From Sphingobium fontiphilum (GTDB lineage: Bacteria; Pseudomonadota; Alphaproteobacteria; Sphingomonadales; Sphingomonadaceae): a stretch of 64,000 nucleotides of DNA. How positions within the stretch are numbered: position 1 is the stretch's first letter; the number at the start of each line of letters is the position of its first letter. Of this stretch, positions 8,605 to 18,679 are shown piece after piece. The translations under genes were made by a program, and so were the position numbers. The notes below the pieces were generated by a model. That model worked only from the letters and a program-made list of their open reading frames with translations. It was not told the origin of the DNA and ran no database searches. The stretch is taken from assembly GCF_014196635.1 (NCBI RefSeq), contig NZ_JACIEB010000001.1, positions 1 to 64,000 on the forward strand. The letters run 5' to 3'.

Positions 8605-11532
8605 ATGACCGAACTGCCCAAGACATTCGACCCCGTCGCCATCGAAGCCCGCTGGTACGCCCATTGGGAGGAAAAGGGGCTGTTCCGCCCCCACCGGCCG
8701 GACGCGACGCCCTTCACCATCGTGAACCCGCCGCCGAATGTGACGGGTTCCCTGCATATCGGCCATGCACTGGACAACACGTTGCAGGACATCATGGTCC
8801 GTTACGAGCGGCTGCGCGGCAAGGATGCCTTGTGGGTGGTCGGCACCGACCATGCGGGCATTGCGACGCAGATGGTGGTCGAGCGGCAGTTGAATGCGAA
8901 GGGCGAGAAGCGCACCGACTATAGCCGCGACGATTTCATCGCCAAGGTGTGGGAATGGAAGGCCGAGAGCGGCGGCGCGATCACGCGGCAGTTGCGGCGG
9001 CTGGGCTGTTCCATGGACTGGGCCAATGAACGCTTCACCATGGATGAAGGCTTTTCGAAGGCCGTCATCAAGGTGTTCGTGGAACTGCACAAGCGCGGAC
9101 TGCTCTATCGCGACAAAAGGCTGGTGAACTGGGACCCGCATTTCCGGTCCGCCATTTCCGATCTGGAGGTGGAGACGAAGGAGACGCAGGGCAGCTTCTG
9201 GCGCTTCCGCTATCCGCTGGCGGATGGCGTTCGCCTCGCGGACGGGAGCGACCATATCGTCGTCGCGACGACGCGGCCCGAAACGATGCTGGCCGACATG
9301 GCGGTGGCGGTGCATCCCGACGATGCGCGTTATCAGTCGGTCATCGGCAGGGAGATACTCCAGCCGATCACCGGACGGCGGTTGCGGATCGTGGGCGACG
9401 ATTATGCCGACCCGGAACTGGGTTCTGGCGCGGTGAAGATCACGCCGGGGCATGATTTCAACGATTTCGAGGTCGGCAAGCGCGCGGGGATCGCCGCGTC
9501 TCAGATGCTCAACATGTTCGACGCCGACGCGAAGGTGGTGCAGACCGCCGACGGGCTGGTGCCGGAGGCTTTCCTGGGGCTGGACCGTTTCGACGCGCGC
9601 AAAGCGGTGGTCGAGGCGATGAAGCCAGATTTTTTGGTTCCCCATGTCACGAAGACCAGGGAAGGCGAGGCAGTCGAGAGCGATTTTGAGCCGCGCGCCA
9701 TCCAGACGCCCTATGGCGACCGTTCGGGCGTGGTCATCGAACCCTGGCTGACCGATCAATGGTATGTCGATGCGGCGAAACTCGCGGTCGCGCCGATGCA
9801 GGCGGTGCGCGACGGACGCATCGAGATCGTGCCCAAGAGCTGGGAAAAGACCTTCTTCAACTGGATGGAGAATATCCAGCCCTGGTGCGTGAGCCGCCAG
9901 CTTTGGTGGGGGCACCGGATACCAGCTTGGTATGGGCAGCGTAAAGAAGGCGATAATTTGTTTGGGCATTTCCAGCCTATACTTAAGACAGGTGGCAATC
10001 GTGCAATATTTGTTGCGGAGAATGAAGAATCTGCGCTTGAGCAGGCGCGAGCCTACTATGGTGACGGATATGCTCCGTTCATTGCTGAATCGAATGACAC
10101 GGACGAAAATACAGAGCTTTTCTTTACTAAAGAAGGTGAAAACAAGCCAGTAAAGCTAACCCGCGACCCCGACGTCCTCGACACCTGGTTCTCGTCCGCG
10201 CTGTGGCCGTTCGGGACGCTGGGCTGGCCCGAAGACACCCTCCCCCTTGAGGGGGAGGGCAGGGTGGGGGTGGTCCACCCTCTCGATAGCAGCACCCCCT
10301 CACCCCAACCCTCTCCCCCCAGGGGAGAGGGAGCCAGTCTTGTCTCCCGCCACTACCCCAACGACCTGCTGATTTCCGGCTTCGACATCCTGTTCTTCTG
10401 GGATGCGCGGATGGCGATGATGGGACAGGAGTTCATGGGCGATGTCCCGTGGCGCAAGCTCTACCTGCACGGCCTTGTTCGCGCGGCGGACGGGCAGAAA
10501 ATGTCCAAGTCCAAGGGCAATGTCGTCGATCCGCTGGGCCTGATCGACAGGTTCGGCGCGGATGCGCTGCGCTTCTTCATGGCGGCAATGGAGAGCCAGG
10601 GCCGCGACGTGAAGATGGATGAAAAGCGGGTTGAGGGATACCGCAACTTCGCGACGAAGCTGTGGAACGCCGCGCGCTTCCTCCAGTCGAACGGCGTGGT
10701 CGGCGCGTCCGCGCATGAAGCGCCCCATGCCCAGTTGCCGGTCAACCGCTGGATCATCGCGGAGACGGTGGCGACCGTTCAGGCGCTCGACACCGCCTTT
10801 GCCGAACTGCGTTTCGACGCGGCGGCCAACGCCATTTATCACTTCATCTGGGACCAGTTTTGCGACTGGTATATCGAGCTGACCAAGGCGGCGATGGATG
10901 ATGAGACGAAGGCGGTCGCGGGATGGGCGTTCGACCAGATCCTCATCATGCTTCACCCCTTCATGCCATTCATCACCGAAGAGCTTTGGCACGCCATGGG
11001 CGCGCGCGACCATGACCTGATCGTGGCGCAATGGCCGCAGGCGCTGGCGGCGGTGGACAGCGACGCGCAGGGCGAGATCGACTGGCTGATCCGGCTGGTG
11101 AGCGCCATTCGCACCGCGCGGACCGAACTCAACGTGCCGCCGGGCGCGAAGCTGCCCATGGTGGTGCGCGACGCGGCGGAAGCGACGCAGCGGCGGCTGG
11201 ATCGGCAGGGCGTGGCGCTGGCGCGGCTGGGCCGGGTGGAGAGCCTGAGCTTTGGCGAACCGCCTGCGGGCGGCGCGGCGCAGATCGTGGTGGACGAGGC
11301 GACCTTCATCCTGCCGCTGGAAGGGGTGATCGACATCGCGGCGGAGAAGGCGCGTCTGGCCAAGGCTCTGGCGGCGGCGGAGAAGGAGCGGGATGGCCTC
11401 GGCAATCGTCTGAACAACCCGAGTTTCGTCGAGAAAGCCAAGCCCGAAGCCGTCGCCAAGGCGCGCGAGGACCATGCCGAAAAGAGTGCGGAAGCCGAGC
11501 GGTTGAAGGCGGCGCTCGACCGGCTGGGATGA
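8605..11532 (+). CDS. valS: Valyl-tRNA synthetase, with two unusual internal segments
   Basis: 975 residues, class Ia enzyme charging tRNA-Val. HIGH is at 51-54 (SLHIGHAL) and KMSKS at 632-636 ([13 protein letters not shown]). The editing domain occupies about 190-400 ([13 protein letters not shown]). The anticodon-binding domain and C-terminal coiled-coil arm ([19 protein letters not shown]) follow. Two stretches stand out. Residues about 442-519 come from AT-richer DNA (9931-10160) before [15 protein letters not shown]. Residues about 545-578 (from [12 protein letters not shown] to PRGEG) are encoded by an in-frame palindromic repeat at 10236-10335, between TLGWPED and [10 protein letters not shown]. 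The frame stays open, so the protein is probably functional. Confidence 0.95.
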   Translation: MTELPKTFDPVAIEARWYAHWEEKGLFRPHRPDATPFTIVNPPPNVTGSLHIGHALDNTLQDIMVRYERLRGKDALWVVGTDHAGIATQMVVERQLNAKGEKRTDYSRDDFIAKVWEWKAESGGAITRQLRRLGCSMDWANERFTMDEGFSKAVIKVFVELHKRGLLYRDKRLVNWDPHFRSAISDLEVETKETQGSFWRFRYPLADGVRLADGSDHIVVATTRPETMLADMAVAVHPDDARYQSVIGREILQPITGRRLRIVGDDYADPELGSGAVKITPGHDFNDFEVGKRAGIAASQMLNMFDADAKVVQTADGLVPEAFLGLDRFDARKAVVEAMKPDFLVPHVTKTREGEAVESDFEPRAIQTPYGDRSGVVIEPWLTDQWYVDAAKLAVAPMQAVRDGRIEIVPKSWEKTFFNWMENIQPWCVSRQLWWGHRIPAWYGQRKEGDNLFGHFQPILKTGGNRAIFVAENEESALEQARAYYGDGYAPFIAESNDTDENTELFFTKEGENKPVKLTRDPDVLDTWFSSALWPFGTLGWPEDTLPLEGEGRVGVVHPLDSSTPSPQPSPPRGEGASLVSRHYPNDLLISGFDILFFWDARMAMMGQEFMGDVPWRKLYLHGLVRAADGQKMSKSKGNVVDPLGLIDRFGADALRFFMAAMESQGRDVKMDEKRVEGYRNFATKLWNAARFLQSNGVVGASAHEAPHAQLPVNRWIIAETVATVQALDTAFAELRFDAAANAIYHFIWDQFCDWYIELTKAAMDDETKAVAGWAFDQILIMLHPFMPFITEELWHAMGARDHDLIVAQWPQALAAVDSDAQGEIDWLIRLVSAIRTARTELNVPPGAKLPMVVRDAAEATQRRLDRQGVALARLGRVESLSFGEPPAGGAAQIVVDEATFILPLEGVIDIAAEKARLAKALAAAEKERDGLGNRLNNPSFVEKAKPEAVAKAREDHAEKSAEAERLKAALDRLG
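10236..10335. repeat. Palindromic C/G-rich repeat inserted in frame inside valS
   Basis: Two hairpin cores (CCCTCCCCC TTGA GGGGGAGGG, and CCCTCTCCCC with GGGGAGAGGG) flank an inverted GGGTGGGGGTG / CACCCCCTCACCCC pair. The same core recurs at 34647-34761 and 46146-46322. Encoded residues run [10 protein letters not shown]... to ...SPPRGEGA. The reading frame is preserved across about 100 bases. Confidence 0.85.
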
Positions 11533-11552
11533 TCGGGCGGAGCCTGCCCGTT

Positions 11553-12404
11553 CTATTCGACCAGTTCGAAATAGAGCGGGCAATGGTCCGAATAATCGGC
11601 GATCCATTGGTCTTTGGCCGCATCGTCGGGGGCCTGCGCCCACCCGCCGACGTGCACCGTTGCATCACCGCCATCGGCCCCGGGGACATGTTTGAGCGTC
11701 AGTTGCTGCGACACATAGACGTGGTCGAGCGATGAATCCGGGATGCGGGAACGCGACCCGTTTGACCAGCTATATGGCCAGCTTTTTACCTGTCGAACCA
11801 TCTGCACAGCGGCACGCGCGGCCTCTTTGTCCCATTTTTTCAGTTCGATCTCATGGGGAATGCCATGGTCGAACGGATATTCCAGTCCCATGGAATTAAG
11901 GTCGCCCAAGATGATGTAGCGCGCTTGCCCGCGGCCGCCGGCGGATTTGTCCAGCACTTTGCGAAAGTCGAAAGCGCGCTGGACCATGTCGTCGCGAAGG
12001 CCCATGCCGCGCGGGTCTACGCCGCTGGCCACATGCAGGAACAGGATCGCATAATCATGGCCGCCGACCCGCGCGGTCACCAACTGACCGGGGCGCATAT
12101 GGGTCGTACCGGAACGATATTCGACCTTCTGCGTGACGAAAGCGGTGATGTTGCGGCGAATGCCCACCAGAATTTCCTGGGTCTGCGGTCCTTCGGTGAT
12201 CTGGAAGGTATAGCCGGGCATTCTGGTGACCAGCGTTTCGAAAATATCCTTCCCCTCCACTTCGAACAGGCCGAAAATATCGGGATCATATTGCGCGAGG
12301 AGGTCGACGACCCGGCCAATCCGTTCCGTTTCAAAGCTCTTGCCCCGAGCGGAGGCTCCGAAATGTTCGACATTCCAGGACAGGACGGACAGCAATTTCG
12401 CCAT
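11553..12404 (-). CDS. Endonuclease/exonuclease/phosphatase family protein
   Basis: 283 residues. The opening LLSVLSWNVEHFGAS contains the conserved Asn of the fold, and IFGLFEVEGKD holds the metal-binding Glu. ILGDLNSMG is the conserved Asp/Asn motif and YSDHCPLYFEL the C-terminal catalytic Asp-His. The family includes DNases, phosphodiesterases and sphingomyelinases; the exact substrate cannot be told. ATG at 12404 is chosen because GGAGGAAATC lies just upstream. There is no signal peptide. It converges on valS with 20 bases between the stop codons. Confidence 0.8.
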   Translation of the reverse strand: MAKLLSVLSWNVEHFGASARGKSFETERIGRVVDLLAQYDPDIFGLFEVEGKDIFETLVTRMPGYTFQITEGPQTQEILVGIRRNITAFVTQKVEYRSGTTHMRPGQLVTARVGGHDYAILFLHVASGVDPRGMGLRDDMVQRAFDFRKVLDKSAGGRGQARYIILGDLNSMGLEYPFDHGIPHEIELKKWDKEAARAAVQMVRQVKSWPYSWSNGSRSRIPDSSLDHVYVSQQLTLKHVPGADGGDATVHVGGWAQAPDDAAKDQWIADYSDHCPLYFELVE

Positions 12405-12586
12405 GATGATTTCCTCCGCGATGCGCGGGCCGCAATATAGCATGGCGACAAAGCAGCCGGGAGAGGGTTGGCGGGTTCCGGCCCCAGACTTGTTCCGTTT
12501 GTGATCGAACCGGAGCGGTCCGTTTTTTTTGTTTGATTTCCGTTATTTCCGAATCGGCAGGTGATTCCGCCTGCCTCGAAATCGCT
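12405..12586. other. Intergenic region between HerA-like gene and nuclease gene
   Basis: Both flanking genes read leftward, so this region holds the nuclease promoter. A short CCGGA-TCCG stem before eight T residues (about 12511-12530) is present on the plus strand, but no gene uses it clearly. Nothing else is recognised. Confidence 0.4.
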
Positions 12587-14245
12587 CTAACGCCCCTGAT
12601 TGCGCCAGCGGGTGATGGTGCGGTCCAATATGTCGGATTCGCCGCCCGCCTGACGCCACAAATGGGTGAAGCTGGGGTCGCCGGACGCCGGGCGGCGGCT
12701 TTCCTCCAGATTGTCGAGCGCCACGCGGATCGGTACGGCGACGCCCTCGCCGCAGACGATCGCTTCGCGGTTGCGCAGCGCGGGGATGGAATCGAGGAAA
12801 CCGCGCGCGCCTTCGGGCATGGCGGCCTTCACGAAGGCCTGGTCGCGGTCGTTGTTGAGGCGCATGGAAATGATGGTGCCGCACTGCGACAGCACGCCTT
12901 CGGCCAGGTCGGACGGGCGCTGCGTAATCAGGCCCAGCGACACGCCATATTTACGGCCTTCCTTGGCGATCCGCTCCAATATCTTGCGCACCGCCTGACC
13001 CGATCCGGTCGTGGTGTTGGGGATGTATCGGTGCGCCTCTTCGCAGACGAGCAATATAGGGCGCTGCGGTTCGTTGCGCGACCAGATGGCGTAATCGAAC
13101 ACCAGCCGCGAGAGCACCGACACCACGGTCGAGGTGATTTCCGACGGCATGGCCGATACGTCGATGATCGAGATCGGCTTGCCGTTCGAGGGCAGGCGGA
13201 AAATCTTCGCCAGGAAATCCTGCATCGTGTCCGCCACCAGCATGCCGGAGAACATGAAGCTGTAGCGGGGATCGGCCTTGATCTCGTCGATCTTGGTCTT
13301 CAACCGCATATAGGGCAGCGAATTGGTGCCCTTGTCGAGCTTGCCCATCTCGTTCTGCAGGATGTTGGTGAGGTCCGACAACAGATAGGGAATGGGCGAA
13401 TCGACGGTCAGGCGGCCGATCTGTTCGGCCAACCGGTTCTTCGACCGCGCGGCCAGCAGGCATTTGGCGAGGATGTCGCAATCCTGCGTCCGCTCCGCCC
13501 CTTCGGACGTGACGAACACTTCGCAATGTTCCTCGAAGTTCATCAGCCAATAGGGCAAAGCGAGATTGTTGACGTCGAACACTGCGCCATTTTGATCGAA
13601 GGCGGCGCCATATTCGCCATGCGGGTCGATCATCACGATATGGCCCTGCGGCGACAGGTCGCAGATGCGGTGCAGAATGAGCGCGGCGCTGGTCGATTTG
13701 CCGGTACCGGTCGAACCCAGCAGCGCGAAATGCTTGCCCAGCATCGAATCGACATAGAGCGCGGCGCGCGTGCTGCTGGTCGGATAAACGGTGCCGATCT
13801 GCACATGCGGCCGGTCGTCGGCGGCATAGATCTGGTCCATATCCTTGCTGGACACAGGGTAAAGCTCCGTGCCTGGCACCGGATAGCAGGTGACGCCGCG
13901 CCGGAAACGGTGGATGCGCCCGGTCAGCTTTTCCTCATCGCCTTCGCCCAGAAAGTCGATGTCGGCGATCACCTGTTGCGGATTGTCGCGGTCCAGCGCC
14001 ATCGCGCGGATGTTCGCGATCAGCCAGCTTCCGCCCACGCGCATCTTGATCTGGCTGCCGACCTGGCCCGCCATGGCGATGCTGGCGTCGGCGTCGAGCG
14101 CCAGTTCCTGCTGGCGCAGCGCGTCGATCATGATTTTGGAGGAGGAACCGGCAACCTGGAACACCATGCCCATGGGAGCGCCAAGGCGCGCAAGGGCAGC
14201 GGGCGCAGCGGCGGAAAATTGGGCGGCGCCCGGCATATGCGTCAT
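12587..14245 (-). CDS. HerA-like ATPase (DUF87, FtsK/HerA superfamily)
   Basis: 552 residues. An N-terminal HAS-barrel-like region (GMVFQVAGSSSKIMIDAL) is followed by a RecA-type ATPase core. Walker A is LLGSTGTGKSTSAALIL, a Walker B-like acidic segment is ILLVCEEAHRY, and the sensor region is ITQRPSDLAEGVLSQC with RLNNDRDQ. This layout matches bacterial HerA-type DNA translocases or hexameric ATPases. Archaeal HerA works with NurA in end resection; no NurA-like nuclease is adjacent, although an EEP nuclease lies downstream on the same strand. An ATG at 14245 is preferred over the in-frame TTG at 14257. The function is inferred from family only. Confidence 0.8.
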   Translation of the reverse strand: MTHMPGAAQFSAAAPAALARLGAPMGMVFQVAGSSSKIMIDALRQQELALDADASIAMAGQVGSQIKMRVGGSWLIANIRAMALDRDNPQQVIADIDFLGEGDEEKLTGRIHRFRRGVTCYPVPGTELYPVSSKDMDQIYAADDRPHVQIGTVYPTSSTRAALYVDSMLGKHFALLGSTGTGKSTSAALILHRICDLSPQGHIVMIDPHGEYGAAFDQNGAVFDVNNLALPYWLMNFEEHCEVFVTSEGAERTQDCDILAKCLLAARSKNRLAEQIGRLTVDSPIPYLLSDLTNILQNEMGKLDKGTNSLPYMRLKTKIDEIKADPRYSFMFSGMLVADTMQDFLAKIFRLPSNGKPISIIDVSAMPSEITSTVVSVLSRLVFDYAIWSRNEPQRPILLVCEEAHRYIPNTTTGSGQAVRKILERIAKEGRKYGVSLGLITQRPSDLAEGVLSQCGTIISMRLNNDRDQAFVKAAMPEGARGFLDSIPALRNREAIVCGEGVAVPIRVALDNLEESRRPASGDPSFTHLWRQAGGESDILDRTITRWRNQGR

Positions 14246-14364
14246 CGGCCTTTGCAAAGTCCCTCACGAAGCCCGCGCGGTTGGCGGACTGAGCCCTTTC
14301 ACCCCTAAGCGGCAGAGGTAAATTTTGGCTTAGCCTGTCAGCGTTAAGCGTCAGAATTTGATGA

Positions 14365-15543
14365 ATGATTAGCGATCCATCCGAAACGGAGCCGCTGTTC
14401 GGCAGGGAACGGCCCCGGCATCGGCGCGTTGGCAGCCGGCCCGCAACAGGAACAGGCCCATTGCCCTTGATATTGCCGATTGACGCAAGCCGCCGTTCGG
14501 CCGCCATCGCCATCGCCCGGTCGCTTTGCATATTGGGGGTCGTTTATGTTCATGCCTGGACGGGGATAGGCAGCGCGGAATTGGCCGCGCTGCGCGGTAC
14601 GGGGCAGGATGCGCTGCGCTGGACGTTGATGGAGGCGCTGGGGCGCAGCGCGGTGCCGTTGCTGGGCCTGATTTCTGGCTGGCTGGTCGCGTCGTCGGCG
14701 CGCTCGCGCGACTGGGGGCCTTTTGTCCGGCGCAAGGCGCGGTCAATCCTGTTGCCAATGATCCTGTGGAACGCGCTGGCCATTTCGCTGGTTTCGGGCG
14801 CCGCCTGGCTTTGGACCTTGCCCGCGCCGGTGCCCACATCATGGGAGTGGGTTGCGCAGGAATTGTTCATTCTAACCCGCAATCCCGACATCAATGTGCA
14901 GATGCCGTTCCTGCGCGACCTGTTCCTGTGCATGGTTGTCGCGCCCCTGTTGGTGCGTCTGCCCGCTGTCGCGTTGCTGGCGCTGGCTGGCCTGGCGGGC
15001 GTCGCCCATGTCGCGGGGCTGGGGCCGCCGGTGCTGATGCGCGCCGCCATTCTCTGTTTCTTTCTGCTGGGCATGGTGGCGTGGCGTTGGGGTTGGGCGG
15101 ACCGCACGGTGGCTTGGCCGTTCTGGATGTCGGCCATGCCATTCGCTGTCGCCATGCCGGTGAGGCTGGCGCTGGCGCTGCAATGGGGAGCGCCGCAGGA
15201 CAATATGGTGATGGCGGCGATCGACCTTGTCTCGCGGGTGGCGGCGGCTCTGTTTTTCTGGCGTCTTGCCTGGGCGCTTGTGCCGACGCGGGCGGGGGCA
15301 ATATTGCGACGGATCGAACCCTTCGCCTTCTTCCTCTTTTGCGCGCACCTGATCCTGATCTGGCTGGGCGGGCCGCTGATCGGCCGGATCGTCGGGCGGA
15401 TGGGATCGCCGCTCTATCCGCTGTTTCTGCTGCTTCAGCCGGCACTGATTCTGATGGCTGCGGCGCCTATGGCATCAGCTCTCAATCGGCTGTCCCCAGT
15501 CGCCGCCGCGCTGCTTAGTGGTGGGCGGCTGGGGCGACGCTGA
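14365..15543 (+). CDS. Acyltransferase family 3 membrane protein
   Basis: About 392 residues with around ten hydrophobic segments. [20 protein letters not shown] matches the first helix of acyltransferase-3 proteins and includes the conserved His. [13 protein letters not shown] and [17 protein letters not shown] are also typical. Such proteins transfer acetyl or succinyl groups to sugars or glycans from the membrane. The first 40 or so residues (Arg/Pro-rich) look poorly conserved, so the true start may be further in. It is divergent from the HerA-like gene. Confidence 0.75.
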   Translation: MISDPSETEPLFGRERPRHRRVGSRPATGTGPLPLILPIDASRRSAAIAIARSLCILGVVYVHAWTGIGSAELAALRGTGQDALRWTLMEALGRSAVPLLGLISGWLVASSARSRDWGPFVRRKARSILLPMILWNALAISLVSGAAWLWTLPAPVPTSWEWVAQELFILTRNPDINVQMPFLRDLFLCMVVAPLLVRLPAVALLALAGLAGVAHVAGLGPPVLMRAAILCFFLLGMVAWRWGWADRTVAWPFWMSAMPFAVAMPVRLALALQWGAPQDNMVMAAIDLVSRVAAALFFWRLAWALVPTRAGAILRRIEPFAFFLFCAHLILIWLGGPLIGRIVGRMGSPLYPLFLLLQPALILMAAAPMASALNRLSPVAAALLSGGRLGRR

Positions 15544-16525
15544 TCGACTGAGCGGCGGCCATGGCGATGCTGAAACTGCGATGGCGGGCGACGGGATCAA
15601 AAATTTGCCCGGCGATGATGACCTCGTCCACCTGCGTGCGGGCGATGAAGGCGGAAAGATCGCGGGCGACATCCGCCTGCGTGCCGATGCTGGACGCCCG
15701 AAGCGATTTGACCAGCATGTTGTGCGCCTGCGGGGGCAGGCTGTCGCGATAGCCGGGCACGGGCGGGGGCAGGAGGCCCGGCTGACCGGTCCATAGGGCG
15801 ACGAAAGTCTGCTCCATCGAACTGGCGATCAGCGCCGCTTCCTGCGCCGTGTCGGCGGCAAAGACGTTGAAGCCGGCCATGGCATAAGGGCGGTCGAGCA
15901 CGGCCGAAGGTTGAAAATCCCGACGATAAATCGCCAGCGCTTCGTCCAGCAGTTTGGGCGCGAAATGCGATGCGAAGGCGTAGGGGAGGCCCAGGGCGGC
16001 GGCCAGTTGCGCGCCATAATGGCTGGACCCCAATATCCACAGCGCCACGTCGGCGCCCGCGCCCGGCGTCGCGCGAAAGCCCAGTCGGTCGTCGCCCGCG
16101 AAATAACCCTGCAATTCCAGGACGTCGCGGGGGAATTGATCTGGCCCACTGGTGAGCATGCGGCGCATCGCCTGCATCACCCGCTGGTCGGAACCCGGCG
16201 CGCGGCCAAGGCCGAGATCGACGCGGCCGGGGAAAAGCGCGTCCAGAGTGCCGAATTGTTCGGCAATAACGAGCGGCGCGTGATTGGGCAGCATGATGCC
16301 GCCCGCGCCGATGCGGATGCGGCTGGTCGCCTGACCAATGTGGGCAAGCACCACCGATGTGGCGGCGGAGGCGATGCCCGCCATGCCATGATGTTCGGCG
16401 ACCCAATATCGGTGATAGCCCAGTTCTTCGGCATGGGCGGCGAGCGCGGCGGCGCGGGACAGGGCGGTGGCGACGTCGCTGCCGCGCGTGACGGGCACCA
16501 GATCGAGCAGGGAAAATTTCGTCAT
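15515..16525 (-). CDS. LLM class flavin-dependent oxidoreductase (luciferase-like monooxygenase)
   Basis: 336 residues with a TIM-barrel fold related to bacterial luciferase. Signature segments are FSLLDLVPV at the N terminus, [34 protein letters not shown] and [13 protein letters not shown]. This places it in the MsnO8-like subgroup of single-component or FMNH2-dependent monooxygenases. The substrate is unknown. Its 3' end overlaps the 3' end of the convergent acyltransferase gene by 29 bases. It lies 44 bases downstream of the Hpt gene on the same strand. Confidence 0.85.
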   Translation of the reverse strand: MTKFSLLDLVPVTRGSDVATALSRAAALAAHAEELGYHRYWVAEHHGMAGIASAATSVVLAHIGQATSRIRIGAGGIMLPNHAPLVIAEQFGTLDALFPGRVDLGLGRAPGSDQRVMQAMRRMLTSGPDQFPRDVLELQGYFAGDDRLGFRATPGAGADVALWILGSSHYGAQLAAALGLPYAFASHFAPKLLDEALAIYRRDFQPSAVLDRPYAMAGFNVFAADTAQEAALIASSMEQTFVALWTGQPGLLPPPVPGYRDSLPPQAHNMLVKSLRASSIGTQADVARDLSAFIARTQVDEVIIAGQIFDPVARHRSFSIAMAAAQSISVAPAAHH

Positions 16526-16569
16526 GCGCCGTCATATGGGAGCATGACAGCTTCTATTCCACCAAGATT

Positions 16570-17025
16570 TTATCCGGCGCGGCCGAAAGTGGCGGGGCGA
16601 GGGTCGGCGCGACGGCCAAAGACGGGACGGCGCGGCACCAACGGATTGGCTTCGCGGTCCAGTTCGGCCATGGTTTCAGTGAAACAGGGCCGCAGGGCGA
16701 CCACGATTTCAATCAACTCTTCGGGGCTTTCGCGAAATTCGACGCAGCGGCGCGCGGTCATTTCGATCTGTTCGGCCATGGCGCTCAGCCGCCAGGCGCC
16801 GAACTGGGCGGATTCGCCCTTCAGCGTGTGCGCGGGAATAACGAGGGCGGCGGCGTTGCGATCGCGGAAAGCCTGCTCGACGGCGGTGATCGCCTTGTCG
16901 CCATCTTCCCGGAAATAGCCCAGAATGCGAAGGAAACCGGCGCCCAGTTCCGCCCGCACCCGGCCGAAATCCGCCCAGTCCACCAATGCTCTTTCCCGAT
17001 GCGGCACGCGCACGCTCCCTGCCAT
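16570..17025 (-). CDS. Histidine phosphotransfer (Hpt) domain protein
   Basis: About 151 residues. The helical Hpt signature AHTLKGESAQFGAWRLSAMA contains the phospho-accepting His at about residue 66. A basic, disordered-looking tail (VPRRPVFGRRADPRPATFGRAG) follows. It would act in the cytoplasm as a phosphorelay intermediate. No sensor kinase or response regulator is adjacent, so the partner is elsewhere in the genome. A start at 17025 is preferred over the in-frame one at 17043. Confidence 0.8.
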   Translation of the reverse strand: MAGSVRVPHRERALVDWADFGRVRAELGAGFLRILGYFREDGDKAITAVEQAFRDRNAAALVIPAHTLKGESAQFGAWRLSAMAEQIEMTARRCVEFRESPEELIEIVVALRPCFTETMAELDREANPLVPRRPVFGRRADPRPATFGRAG

Positions 17026-17063
17026 TACGGCCTTGGAATACACCTTCAGCCGTAAACGAGGGG

Positions 17064-17291
17064 TTAAGAGGAGGCGTCCGATCCCCGCTCGATCCGGAAA
17101 TGATCCGCCCCGATCCCGCTCAGCGTCCAGCCCTGTTCGCGCGCCAGCGCGGCCAGTTCGGTGGGGGCCTGCGGATCATCGGCGCGGATGATGATGGCGC
17201 TGTGTTCGCGCAGGGCGCGGGCGGCGCGCAGCACCGGCCAGGGGCATTTCATGCCGCGCGCGTCCACCTCGAACGCGTCATTTGCTGGCAT
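17064..17291 (-). CDS. TusA-like sulfurtransferase family protein
   Basis: 75 residues. The motif KCPWPVLRAARAL carries the persulfide-forming Cys16 of the TusA/SirA family (CPxP). The family delivers sulfur for tRNA thiolation or other sulfur relays. Its ATG lies inside the end of der, giving a 14-base overlap, so it is probably translated together with Der. The exact pathway is not shown by the sequence. Confidence 0.85.
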   Translation of the reverse strand: MPANDAFEVDARGMKCPWPVLRAARALREHSAIIIRADDPQAPTELAALAREQGWTLSGIGADHFRIERGSDASS

Positions 17292-18645
17292 AGGGGTTCT
17301 TGGCGCTGCGCAGCGTCAGGCGCACCGGCACCGCGCCAAAGCCCAGTTCCTTGCGAATGCCGTTAACCAGATAGCGGCGATAGCTTTCAGGCAATTCGTC
17401 TAGCCGCGTGCCGAACAGAACGAACGTCGGCGGGCGGGTCTTGTTCTGGGTGATGTAGCGCAGCTTGATGCGCTTGCCGCCGGGGGCTGGCGGCGGGTTG
17501 GCCTCCAGCGCGCGTTCGAACCAGCGATTGAGTTGCCCCGTCGAAATGCGCTGCGACCATGCCGTGCGCGTTTCAAAGGCGACGCGGATGATTTCGTCCA
17601 GCCCCTTGCCCGTCGCGCCCGACAGGGTGAGGATCGGCACGCCGCGTATCTGCGCCAACCCGTCGGACAGGGCCTGCTTGATGCCCTGATAAAGGGCTGA
17701 TCCGTTTTCCACAGTGTCCCATTTGTTGAGGCCGATGACGAGCGCGCGCCCTTCCTCGATCACACGGTCGGCGATGCGCAGATCCTGCGCCTCCAGCCCG
17801 CGCGTAGCGTCGAGCAGCAGGACGACGACCTCGGCGAAATTGACGGCATTGAGGCCATCGGACACGGCCAGCTTTTCCAGCTTGTCCTGCACCTTGGCGC
17901 GCTTGCGCATGCCCGCCGTGTCGATCAGGCGGACCGGGCGGACATTGCCGTCGGCGTCGGTCCATTCCCAGTCGACGGCGATGCTGTCGCGGGTGATGCC
18001 CGCCTCCGGCCCGGTCAGCAGACGGTTTTCCCCCAGAAAACGGTTGATCAGGGTGGATTTGCCCGCATTGGGGCGACCAACGATAGCGAGCTTCAGGGGC
18101 GCGGATTCAAAATCCAGTTCATCCTCCTCGACCGGCGCTTCCTCCTCTTCGCGGTCGATATGGGGCAACAGCGCCTGGAACAGGTCTGCCATGCCCTGGC
18201 CATGTTCGGCCGAGAAGGGGATGGGGTCGCCCAGACCCAGGCCGAAGGCTTCCATGACGCCGCCATCAGCGGCCTTGCCCTCCGCCTTGTTGGCGACCAG
18301 CACCACCGGCGCGTCGCCTTCGCGCAGCCAGCGGGCGATTTCCTCGTCCAGCGGAGTGATGCCCGCGCGCGCGTCGATCAGGAACAGGGCGACGTCGGCG
18401 CTTTCGACCGCCGCCTGCGTCTGCATCCGCATCCGGCCCGGCAGGCTCTGGGGGTCTTCATCCTCATAGCCGGCGGTGTCGATGATGGTGAAATCGACGC
18501 CCAGCAGGTTCGCTTTTCCCTCGCGCCGGTCGCGCGTGACGCCAGGCTGGTCGTCGACCAGCGCCAGCTTCTTGCCGACAAGGCGGTTGAAGAGGGTGGA
18601 CTTGCCCACATTGGGCCGCCCGACAATGGCAACTGTGGGCAGCAT
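17278..18645 (-). CDS. der: Ribosome biogenesis GTPase Der (EngA)
   Basis: 455 residues with two tandem GTPase domains and a C-terminal KH-like domain. The first P-loop is GRPNVGKSTLFN (8-19) with DTAGYED and NKAEG. The second is GRPNAGKSTLIN with DTAGMRKRAKV and NKWD. An acidic linker (REEEEAPVEEDELDFE) separates the two. Der is essential for 50S subunit assembly. It lies downstream of the YfgM-like and BamB genes, echoing the yfgM-bamB-der order in gammaproteobacteria. Confidence 0.97.
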   Translation of the reverse strand: MLPTVAIVGRPNVGKSTLFNRLVGKKLALVDDQPGVTRDRREGKANLLGVDFTIIDTAGYEDEDPQSLPGRMRMQTQAAVESADVALFLIDARAGITPLDEEIARWLREGDAPVVLVANKAEGKAADGGVMEAFGLGLGDPIPFSAEHGQGMADLFQALLPHIDREEEEAPVEEDELDFESAPLKLAIVGRPNAGKSTLINRFLGENRLLTGPEAGITRDSIAVDWEWTDADGNVRPVRLIDTAGMRKRAKVQDKLEKLAVSDGLNAVNFAEVVVLLLDATRGLEAQDLRIADRVIEEGRALVIGLNKWDTVENGSALYQGIKQALSDGLAQIRGVPILTLSGATGKGLDEIIRVAFETRTAWSQRISTGQLNRWFERALEANPPPAPGGKRIKLRYITQNKTRPPTFVLFGTRLDELPESYRRYLVNGIRKELGFGAVPVRLTLRSAKNPYASK

Positions 18646-18679
18646 GATGAGGGCCCTTATTCCTTTCTTGCGCGCCGCC

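Noticed and set aside
7831-9969. 712-codon open frame on the minus strand
   Set aside because: Antisense to nnrU and valS; no recognisable domain.
12511-12530. Plus-strand terminator with eight T residues
   Set aside because: The stem is only four or five pairs and no plus-strand gene ends nearby.
12533-14308. 591-codon open frame on the plus strand
   Set aside because: It mirrors the HerA-like gene, whose Walker motifs are on the minus strand; GC-rich DNA gives long antisense frames.
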